A stretch of 22,356 nucleotides of DNA from Clostridia bacterium (GTDB lineage Bacteria; Bacillota; Clostridia; Christensenellales; HGM11417), in NCBI GenBank assembly GCA_017407365.1, contig JAFQWR010000231.1, forward strand, positions 1-22,356. The letters are read 5' to 3'. The notes beneath the pieces were generated by a model. That model was given only the letters and a program-made list of their open reading frames with translations. It had not been told where the DNA came from and did no database searches. Shown one piece after another: positions 16,024 to 22,356 of the stretch. Numbering within the stretch: position 1 is the first letter of the stretch; each line of letters opens with the position of its first letter. The translations under genes and the position numbers were made by a program.

Positions 16024-18468
16024 ATGAAAAAGAAAATTGCAATCGTTGCAGCTGTTACAGCAAGCGTGCTTTCGCTTTGCACTGCCTGCGACAAAGGAGA
16101 TAAAGTGAACAGAGGAGAGGAAATACCTTACATTCCGCCTGTAATTGAGGAAACGTACGAAAACAGCATAGACGTCAGCAAAAAATGGGGCGAAAACACC
16201 AACGGCTCGTGGACATACGGTATCGGTGACCCGTTTGTCATGCGCTACAACGGCAGGTATTATATGTATCCCTCCACGTGGGATAATCACCCCGGTGTAA
16301 AGGTTTACGTTTCGGATGATATGGTAAACTGGCAATACGTCGGCTTTGCCTTGGAAGAGGCGGAGGATTCCTCTGTCGGTGCGTATGCACCCGAGGTTGT
16401 CTATTATAACGGCTATTTTTATATGTGTCAGTCCCGTGCAGGGCGCGGTCACTATATCTATCGCTCCGAAAGCCCCACCGAGGGCTTCAAGCTGATCAGC
16501 ACCACCAATGGCAGAAATCCCTCTGATCTGGATTACGGCAATCTTGGTATGGGCATCGACGGCTCCTTCTACGTTTCGGACGACGGAAGGCTGTATCTGA
16601 TGCATACCGTAACACCCAATGGCTTACGTCAGAATGAGATTACCGATGTCAACGATATTCGTTTGGAAACGTTGGGCAGAACGGGAGTTATTGGCGATGC
16701 AAGTCTGAACCATTGGATCGAGGGCCCCGGCATCTTCCGCCGCGGCGAAACGAGCTACCTCACCTATACGGGCAATCACGTCACCTCTGTGGGCTACCGT
16801 GTTGCATATTCCTATGCAAACAATATGGATGGCTTTAACGATTTTATTCAGCCCGTGCAGAACGTAACGATGATAGATGAGGATGAGCATTACGGCTTGG
16901 GGCATAGCAGTAACGCAAACGGCCCCGATCTGGATTCCGTTTACACGGCGTATCATAATCTTATGAGCCACGCAAATCAGTTCCGCGGATATAATTTAGA
17001 CCGCTATTTTGCATTCGGTAGCGTGCTTACCGCAAACGGCCCTACCTACCGTGCGGCAGCCGTGCCCTCCCGTCCTACAAAAGAGGCGCAAAATGCAGAA
17101 GGCTTTACCGTGAAGGACGGATATTATGCGTTAGGAGAAACGGATAATTACTATACCGTAGAATACAATCTGATTCCTTCCTCCGGTCAACGCCTGGTGT
17201 TTGGTGCAAGCAACGGAAGCAGCTATCGCATTGGGCTGGATGGCGCTCACGTTTCGTTATACCGTGCAAACGCTTCGGGAGAAACGCTGATTGCGCAAAG
17301 GTCTGCTGTTTATCCGCAGGGCAAGCTCAGCACCGTACGTGTAGAAAACGGTGACGGCGTGGGGTATGTGTATATCAACGGTATGCGTGTAATCACCTAC
17401 GAGGCAGAGGCGGCACCCGGCGGTGTTGGCGTAACCGCCAGAAACGGTGTTTACTACACCGCATTTACCAACGATGTTTTTGGAACATCAGATTTTGAAG
17501 TATTGAAAAACTTTCCGCTTACCTTTCCTGCCATCACCTACCTGAAGGGAGAAAACAGAGGCTTTTCGTTTGCGGAGGCGTCCGTTGTTAAGGGCGGTGT
17601 CCGTGTGGGCGAAAAGCAAAGCGTTGTAAAGGTGGCAGATGCCTACGCCGTGCATATGCAAAAGGGCGATTGGGTGAAATACGGTATAACCGTACCCGAA
17701 AAGGATACCTACGTATTGGGTGCCCGTGTTGCAATCGGCAGTAAGGGTACGGTGAAGGTAACCGTTGGTGAAGAAAGCTTCACGGCGGAAATCGATGCAA
17801 CGGCAGAGGCGTTCAACAGCATAGACGGCACGCGTAACGTAAGCCTTGGAAAGATCAAGGTGCCTGCGGGTGCGGGCTGTATGAAGGTGGAGGTGCTTTC
17901 GGGTACCGTTGATTTTATCTCCTTTACTGCAGAGGAAAAGGCAGGTCTGTTTGGCTCGGTAAAGGTTGCTGATTTTGAAAAGCTCAGCGGAAGCGTGGCC
18001 AACGATGGCAGTACGATTACGCTCAACGGAGGAGCTACGCCTGCGGCAGCGCGTTGGGGTAAGGAGGGTATGAGCAATTACGAGGCTTCCTTTACCTTCC
18101 GTATGGATATCGACGGAGGTGCAAACCTCGGCTTTATGATCCGCTCACAGCATTATTCCTATCACAAAGATCAGCCCACGCAGTCGTGGCAGGGTTATTA
18201 TGTACGGTTGGGTGCGCGTGTTGTCACGGTAAAGCGGTACGATTACGGCGAAGAAACGCTTGTAACCGCATACGCTCCCACGTTAGAGGGCAATGACCTG
18301 CATACGCTGACCGTTCGCGCAGAGGGCAGTACAATAAGCGTTTCGGTAGACGGAGAGCTTCTGGCAACTGTAACCGATGACTATGCATATCTCAGCGGTT
18401 ATATCGGTGCGTATGCATCTACCGGCAATCTTTCCGTTGTGAGTGTCAATTACACCGTTTTAGATTAA
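16024..18468 (+). CDS. Glycoside hydrolase family 43 lipoprotein (third of three)
   Basis: 814 residues from ATG 16024. An adjacent in-frame ATG at 16021 is only 3 nt from AGGAG (16013-16017), while 16024 is 6 nt away and gives a clean MKKK signal peptide; in-frame starts nearer the preceding stop lack a site. Lipobox C-T-A-C, lipidation at C22. GH43 catalytic acids are D69 (GIGDPFVMRY), D179 (GIDGSFYVSDD) and E233 (WIEGPGIFRR); the GLGHSS His is present. The second GH43 has a T in the motif where this one has I (WTEG against WIEG). The C-terminal half repeats the CBM-like TYLKGENRGFS...GGVRVGEKQ region and the LamG/DUF1080-like domain (MIRSQHYSYHKDQ, GYYVRL). It is a tandem paralogue of the second GH43, probably with divergent fine specificity. 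The GH2 gene follows after 41 bp. Confidence 0.9.
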   Translation: MKKKIAIVAAVTASVLSLCTACDKGDKVNRGEEIPYIPPVIEETYENSIDVSKKWGENTNGSWTYGIGDPFVMRYNGRYYMYPSTWDNHPGVKVYVSDDMVNWQYVGFALEEAEDSSVGAYAPEVVYYNGYFYMCQSRAGRGHYIYRSESPTEGFKLISTTNGRNPSDLDYGNLGMGIDGSFYVSDDGRLYLMHTVTPNGLRQNEITDVNDIRLETLGRTGVIGDASLNHWIEGPGIFRRGETSYLTYTGNHVTSVGYRVAYSYANNMDGFNDFIQPVQNVTMIDEDEHYGLGHSSNANGPDLDSVYTAYHNLMSHANQFRGYNLDRYFAFGSVLTANGPTYRAAAVPSRPTKEAQNAEGFTVKDGYYALGETDNYYTVEYNLIPSSGQRLVFGASNGSSYRIGLDGAHVSLYRANASGETLIAQRSAVYPQGKLSTVRVENGDGVGYVYINGMRVITYEAEAAPGGVGVTARNGVYYTAFTNDVFGTSDFEVLKNFPLTFPAITYLKGENRGFSFAEASVVKGGVRVGEKQSVVKVADAYAVHMQKGDWVKYGITVPEKDTYVLGARVAIGSKGTVKVTVGEESFTAEIDATAEAFNSIDGTRNVSLGKIKVPAGAGCMKVEVLSGTVDFISFTAEEKAGLFGSVKVADFEKLSGSVANDGSTITLNGGATPAAARWGKEGMSNYEASFTFRMDIDGGANLGFMIRSQHYSYHKDQPTQSWQGYYVRLGARVVTVKRYDYGEETLVTAYAPTLEGNDLHTLTVRAEGSTISVSVDGELLATVTDDYAYLSGYIGAYASTGNLSVVSVNYTVLD

Positions 18469-18509
18469 AAGGAAATTTCGCATTTTATAGAAATCAGGAG
18501 GCTAGATTT

Positions 18510-20246
18510 ATGAAGCACGTGAAATGTTATATTCCCGAATATCCCCGTCCCCAGAAGGTTCGTTCAGATTGGCAGAACCTCAACGGCGCCTGGGCATTTG
18601 CCTTTGGTGAGGACGTTTCCGAAAAGGAAGCACTTACGGGCAAGCTCCCTATGAGCATCCGTGTACCCTTCAGCTACGAAACGGAGCTTTCGGGCATCAA
18701 CCGTCATGAATGGCATGAAACGGTGTGGTATGCACATACAGTTTCTGCAAAGGCCGGCAAGCGTGCTATTTTGCACATAGAGGGTGCAGATTATATCACC
18801 ACGGTGTATGTAAACGGCGCTTTGGCAGGTAAGCATGAGGGTGCCTATTCGCGTATTTCGTTGGATATTACCTCCCTTTTAACAAAGGAAGAAAATATGC
18901 TCGTCATTCGCTGTGACGACGACAATCATCCCTCCCGTGTACGCGGCAAACAGCGTTGGCTTCGTGAAAGCTTTGGCTGCTGGTACGTGCAGACTACGGG
19001 TATTTATAAGATGGTTTGGATGGAATACGTGAACGACGTTTATCTTACCGACCTTAAAATTACGCCCAGCATCGAAACGTATTCTGCCGAATTTGAGGTT
19101 TCTGTCAGTCAGCCTGCTGATGATGTAGAGGTGCGTTTTGCAATCTCGTATGAGGGCGAAAAGCTGTTTACCACCTCCGTCTGGGCAAATGAAATCGATA
19201 ACACCGTTACGGTGAAGCTGGATACCTCAAAGCGCTCGTGGAGAGTAGACGTATGGGGTCCCGATCATCCCTGCCTGTACGATGTGGATATCACCGTTTA
19301 CAAAAACGGAGATCTGACCGATACGGTGGGCAGCTATTTTGGTGTGCGCGACTACCGTACCTCGGGCAATCAGATTTTGCTGAATTCCGGCAACTTCTAT
19401 CCCAAACTGTTATTGGATCAGGGCTACTGGCCCGAATCGGGCGTTACACCTCCCTCTGAGGAAGCCATCATCAAGGATATTGAGCTTTGCAAGGAGATGG
19501 GCTTCAACGGCGTGCGTAAGCATCAGAAGGTAGAGGATGAGAGATATTTCTACTATGCCGATATCATCGGCTTTACCGTTTGGTGCGAGCTTCCCTCCAA
19601 CCATTGGTTCTCTGATAGCTGTACGCAAAAAATTACGGATGAATGGTTGAAAATTGTTCGTCAGAACTACAACCACCCCTCGCTTGTTACGTGGGTTGTG
19701 TTCAACGAAAGCTGGGGTGTGCTGAATATTGCCAATAACGCGCGTCAGCAAAACCTTGCAACCGGTCTTTACTATTTAACAAAGAGCATCGACCCCATGC
19801 GTCCCGTGGTTTCGAATGACGGCTGGGAGCATACGGTGAGTGATATTCTCACTCTGCATCACTACGAGCAGAACGGCGAAAGACTTTTCCGGATCTATCA
19901 GGATATTTTGTGTCAGACAGAGGGTTGCTCTCTTTCCGGTGCGCGTAAGCCTTATGCAAAGGGCTACTCCTACGGCGGTCAGCCGATTATTTTCAGTGAG
20001 TTTGGCGGTACGGCGTATATTGCGGATGCGCAAAACGAATGCTGGGGCTACGGGGTAGGCGTGCGCAACGATGAGGAATTTTTAGAGCGCTTTGGCGGCC
20101 TGATTCAGGCGATTGGCAAAATGAATATTGCGGGCTATTGCTACACGCAAGTGACGGACGTTGAGCATGAGGTAAACGGCTTGTTGCAGGCAGACCGCAC
20201 TCCTAAGGTTCCCTTAGAGGAAATCCGTAAAAGAAATAAGGTTTGA
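18510..20246 (+). CDS. Glycoside hydrolase family 2 enzyme (beta-galactosidase/glucuronidase type), cytoplasmic
   Basis: 578 residues from ATG 18510, with AGGAGG about 8 nt upstream. There is no signal peptide, so it should act in the cytoplasm. Layout: sugar-binding jelly roll (about 15-175, with R-V-P-F and the VYVNG strand), immunoglobulin-like domain (176-282), and TIM barrel (283-578). In the barrel GFNGVRKHQKVEDERYFYYA and LGF-type V-W-C-E-L-P-S are GH2 landmarks. The acid/base is E400 (FNESWG) and the nucleophile E497 (FSEFGG). The length matches the short beta-glucuronidase-like branch, but family 2 also holds beta-galactosidases, beta-mannosidases and alpha-L-arabinopyranosidases, so the substrate is open. 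It probably degrades imported oligosaccharides released by the surface GH43 enzymes. It is the last gene before the strong terminator at 20271-20300. Confidence 0.92.
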   Translation: MKHVKCYIPEYPRPQKVRSDWQNLNGAWAFAFGEDVSEKEALTGKLPMSIRVPFSYETELSGINRHEWHETVWYAHTVSAKAGKRAILHIEGADYITTVYVNGALAGKHEGAYSRISLDITSLLTKEENMLVIRCDDDNHPSRVRGKQRWLRESFGCWYVQTTGIYKMVWMEYVNDVYLTDLKITPSIETYSAEFEVSVSQPADDVEVRFAISYEGEKLFTTSVWANEIDNTVTVKLDTSKRSWRVDVWGPDHPCLYDVDITVYKNGDLTDTVGSYFGVRDYRTSGNQILLNSGNFYPKLLLDQGYWPESGVTPPSEEAIIKDIELCKEMGFNGVRKHQKVEDERYFYYADIIGFTVWCELPSNHWFSDSCTQKITDEWLKIVRQNYNHPSLVTWVVFNESWGVLNIANNARQQNLATGLYYLTKSIDPMRPVVSNDGWEHTVSDILTLHHYEQNGERLFRIYQDILCQTEGCSLSGARKPYAKGYSYGGQPIIFSEFGGTAYIADAQNECWGYGVGVRNDEEFLERFGGLIQAIGKMNIAGYCYTQVTDVEHEVNGLLQADRTPKVPLEEIRKRNKV

Positions 20247-20270
20247 TTTTTTCTATAATACTAACGGAAC

Positions 20271-20300
20271 AAGGGCTGTGAATCATTCACAGCCCTTTTT
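20271..20300 (+). terminator. Strong Rho-independent terminator after the GH2 gene
   Basis: AAGGGCTGTGAA (20271-20282) pairs perfectly with TTCACAGCCCTT (20286-20297), 12 pairs around TCA, and is followed by a T-tract to 20300. Confidence 0.95.
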
Positions 20301-20389
20301 GTATGCAAGGTTGAATGCTTTTTCACGGTAGGATATTGGGGTATCGGAAATTTTAGTTCGAAGGGGTAGGGTAGCGTGTGAATATCTTG

Positions 20390-20402
20390 TGTTTAGTAAA
20401 CA
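20390..20402. promoter_or_regulatory. Candidate operator, upstream copy
   Basis: TGTTTAGTAAACA is a perfect 13-bp palindrome around a central G. Its centre is about 103 bp upstream of the predicted start. The same sequence in reverse complement recurs at 20510-20522. Confidence 0.7.
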
Positions 20403-20463
20403 AAATTGCGGTCAATTTTTCGGATTTGGCAAAAAAACAGCAAAAATATTTTTCAGAAAAGTA

Positions 20464-20492
20464 TTGACAACGGTATATTTATATGGTATAAT
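20464..20492 (+). promoter_or_regulatory. Consensus sigma-A promoter of the oxidoreductase gene
   Basis: Perfect TTGACA (20464-20469) and perfect TATAAT (20487-20492) with 17 bp between them. The start would be near 20499. A full-consensus promoter flanked by two operators suggests that expression is held down by a repressor. Confidence 0.9.
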
Positions 20493-20509
20493 AAGAATGT
20501 ATTGAGTAT

Positions 20510-20522
20510 TGTTTACTAAACA
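20510..20522. promoter_or_regulatory. Candidate operator, downstream copy
   Basis: TGTTTACTAAACA is a perfect 13-bp palindrome and the exact reverse complement of the upstream copy. It lies about +11 to +23 from the predicted start, a position where a bound repressor would block RNA polymerase. Confidence 0.75.
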
Positions 20523-20557
20523 TAACACCAAACGTACCAACATAAGGAGATGCGAAA

Positions 20558-21823
20558 TTGAAAACGGTTGCTTTGGTAGGATTGGGTGCAAGAGGCTTAC
20601 ATACCTATGCGCCTTATGCAAAACTACATCCTGAAGAAATGAAAATAGTTGCTGTAGCAGATGTGGTTCCCGAGAGGGTTACGCTTGCTGCAAAGGAATA
20701 CGGTGTTCCCGAAAAAATGTGCTTTTCGTCTGCGGAGGAGTTTTTTGCGGAGGAGCGTCTTGCAGACGCTGTGTTTATTTCCACACAAGACCGTCAACAC
20801 GTTACCCATGCATTGATGGCGTTGGAAAAAGGCTACGATATTCTGTTGGAAAAGCCTATCTCTCATTCGCTTGAGGAGTGCTATGCGTTAAAGAAAAAGG
20901 TAACCGAAAAAAATAAGCTCGTGGTTGTGTGCCATGTGCTTCGCTATACCACCTTCTATAAAACGATTAAGCAGGCGATTGATTCCGGTGACATCGGTGA
21001 TATCGTAAGCATACAAGCAATTGAAAATGTAGGCTATTGGCACGCGGCGCACAGCTTCGTAAGAGGAAATTGGCGCAACAGCGAAGAAACGAGTCCCATG
21101 ATATTGCAAAAATGCTGTCATGACTTTGATATCTACGGCTGGCTTATCGGCAAAAAATGCATCGGTGTTTCTTCCTTTGGTTCGCTTTCTTACTTCAAAA
21201 AAGAAAATGCGCCCGAGGGTGCAGCCGACCGCTGCTTAAGCTGTAAGTATGTAAACAGCTGTCCGTACAGCGCAAAGCTGATTTATCTGGATAACGAAAC
21301 GGGCTTTTATGCCGGCAACACCGATTGGCCTGTAAACGTCGTTATGGAGGAGCCCACGGAAGAAGGCATCATTGCCGCTCTGCAAACGGGTGACTACGGC
21401 AGATGTGTATTTGCATCCGACAACAACGTAGTAGATCATCAGGTCTGCAACCTTTTGTTTGAGGATGGCGTTACGGTAAACTTTACCATGTGCAGCTTCA
21501 CTTCGGAGATGAGCAGATACTGCAAGATTATGGGCACCAAGGGTGAAATCATTGCCGACCAGACGAGTAACCTTGTTACCGTAAGCGTATTCGGTAAGGA
21601 GCCTGTGGTATACGACATCAACCAATTGGCAACCGATCTTTCCGGTCACGGTGGCGGTGACAATGCGATGCTGACCGAATTCTTTGAGTGCCTGAATAAC
21701 GATCAGGTGGATGCGCTTACCACGATTGAAAATTCGGTGCAGAGCCACGAAATTGCTCTTGCCTGCGAAAAATCGCGTCTGAGCTGCGGTGCATACATTG
21801 CGCTTGATGATTTGAGAAAGTAA
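20558..21823 (+). CDS. Gfo/Idh/MocA-family NAD(P)-dependent oxidoreductase
   Basis: 421 residues. The start is TTG 20558, 7 nt after AAGGAGA; no ATG lies nearby in frame. Residues 1-125 are a Rossmann fold with the dinucleotide motif VGLGARG (7-13), then VADVVPER and the hallmark EKP (98-100). The second half has H126-V-L-R-Y and the H188-D-F-D191 segment where this family places its catalytic Asp/His. Cys226-x2-Cys229-x5-Cys235 (CLSC...SCPYS) is a cysteine cluster also seen in some Firmicute members, possibly metal-binding. The family oxidises or epimerises sugars and inositols; a few relatives (GH109) use NAD to hydrolyse glycosides, so that role cannot be excluded. It heads its own transcript with a GH114-like lipoprotein 35 bp downstream, and likely handles a sugar released by that enzyme or a partner. 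Confidence 0.9.
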   Translation: MKTVALVGLGARGLHTYAPYAKLHPEEMKIVAVADVVPERVTLAAKEYGVPEKMCFSSAEEFFAEERLADAVFISTQDRQHVTHALMALEKGYDILLEKPISHSLEECYALKKKVTEKNKLVVVCHVLRYTTFYKTIKQAIDSGDIGDIVSIQAIENVGYWHAAHSFVRGNWRNSEETSPMILQKCCHDFDIYGWLIGKKCIGVSSFGSLSYFKKENAPEGAADRCLSCKYVNSCPYSAKLIYLDNETGFYAGNTDWPVNVVMEEPTEEGIIAALQTGDYGRCVFASDNNVVDHQVCNLLFEDGVTVNFTMCSFTSEMSRYCKIMGTKGEIIADQTSNLVTVSVFGKEPVVYDINQLATDLSGHGGGDNAMLTEFFECLNNDQVDALTTIENSVQSHEIALACEKSRLSCGAYIALDDLRK

Positions 21824-21858
21824 AACACTTTATATAAACTTTGATGGAGGAAATGATT

Positions 21859-22356
21859 TTGAAATCGGTATTAACTTTTCTTCTTGCCGTATTGCTTGCC
21901 TTCAGCTGCATGGGGCTCGTTGCCTGCCAGCAGAATGGCGGCACGGTAGAGGTCAGTATTTTTTCCCGCCCCTTGCCCGAGCGCAACGGCTTGAATGAGG
22001 ACGGAAAAAAGGTGGATTGGCTGGATGTATCCTCGTTCTGCTGTTACTATGGCGCATTCGATGAAAAAATGACCAACTACGACGTTGCCATTTGCGAATC
22101 GAGATCGCTTGGTGCTGAGGGCATCAAAATGCTGAACGATGCAGGTGTGTATACCATCTGCTACATTACCATCGGCGAGGACGATTCCTTAAACACGGGT
22201 GACGGTCTTGGTGAGGGCGGCTATGCTTCTTACTATATGTATCAGAACGGCGCACCCATGATGAATACCAACTGGAATTCGTACTTTGTAGATGCAGGCA
22301 ATCCCATCTGGCAGGAGATTATCGTTGAGCGTGCAAGAAATATTCTGGCAATGGGC
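21859..22356 (+). CDS. GH114/TM1410-like lipoprotein (3' end outside window)
   Basis: Partial, at least 166 residues. TTG 21859 lies 8 nt after GGAGG (21846-21850). The in-frame ATG at 21853 is only 2 nt away and would add two residues, so the TTG is preferred but not certain. The lipobox L-V-A-C gives lipidation at C23. The visible mature part matches the start of the GH114 (endo-alpha-1,4-polygalactosaminidase) and TM1410 barrel: DWLDVSSFCCYYGAFD, YDVAICESRSLGAEGIKML, CYITIGEDD with the conserved Glu, and NWNSYFVDAGNPIWQEI. Known members cleave polygalactosamine or related exopolysaccharides; many in this fold are uncharacterised. The domain's second half, including the later catalytic Asp, is past the edge. 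It is probably cotranscribed with the oxidoreductase. Confidence 0.75.
   Translation, partial: MKSVLTFLLAVLLAFSCMGLVACQQNGGTVEVSIFSRPLPERNGLNEDGKKVDWLDVSSFCCYYGAFDEKMTNYDVAICESRSLGAEGIKMLNDAGVYTICYITIGEDDSLNTGDGLGEGGYASYYMYQNGAPMMNTNWNSYFVDAGNPIWQEIIVERARNILAMG

Larger units (their letters stand above)
20247..20557. other. Intergenic region: terminator, twin operators and promoter
   Basis: 311 bp. It holds the terminator of the GH2 gene (20271-20300), a palindrome (20390-20402), a consensus promoter (20464-20492), a second copy of the palindrome (20510-20522) and the ribosome binding site AAGGAGA (20544-20550) of the oxidoreductase gene. No further gene is seen. Confidence 0.8.

Noticed and set aside
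15949..16605. 218-codon minus-strand frame
   Set aside because: Antisense across the junction of two GH43 genes with conserved catalytic motifs; similar shadows recur antisense to the other GH43 genes at the homologous positions.

Overview
The window is a plus-strand-only stretch from a low-to-moderate GC Gram-positive bacterium, most likely an uncultured gut or rumen clostridial Firmicute (inference). The signs are lipoprotein signal peptides ending in a Cys on most secreted proteins, strong AGGAGG-type ribosome binding sites, near-consensus sigma-A promoters (TTGACA/TATAAT) and compact Rho-independent terminators. I saw no mobile element, CRISPR array, tRNA or rRNA.

Region 1 (1-3367) holds three unrelated units. 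At the left edge is the tail of an RNase III-like protein (2-118). Next is a membrane-anchored XRE regulator (352-1302) with its own promoter and terminator. Third is an orphan, large type IV pilin-like secreted protein with a Pro-rich linker (1613-3319), again with its own promoter and terminator.

Region 2 (3433-20300) is a carbohydrate-utilisation locus. It starts with a winged-helix regulator carrying a large C-terminal, probably ligand-binding, beta-rich domain (3545-4480). A strong promoter and a structured leader then drive a tight operon: a sugar-binding lipoprotein (4838-6265), two CUT1-type permeases (6307-7215 and 7220-8104), a secreted 877-residue non-catalytic protein made of three CBM9-like and three CarboxypepD_reg-like modules (8142-10775), and a GH43 lipoprotein (10806-13235). 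Several hairpins, one a terminator, separate this from a second gene group: two more GH43 lipoproteins (13502-15964 and 16024-18468) and a signal-less GH2 enzyme (18510-20246), closed by a strong terminator. No ABC ATPase is encoded, as is common for CUT1 systems that share an MsmK-type ATPase.

Region 3 (20390-22356) is a second sugar-related unit: a Gfo/Idh/MocA oxidoreductase (20558-21823) followed closely by a lipoprotein with a GH114/TM1410-like domain that runs off the right edge. Its consensus promoter is flanked by two copies of a perfect 13-bp palindrome, suggesting tight repression, possibly by looping.

Working model (inference): surface-anchored GH43 enzymes remove arabinose-, xylose- or galactose-type residues from a branched polysaccharide. 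The secreted multi-CBM protein may hold the substrate near the cell. The SBP and permeases import the oligosaccharides, and the cytoplasmic GH2 enzyme hydrolyses them further. The exact glycan cannot be read from the sequence.
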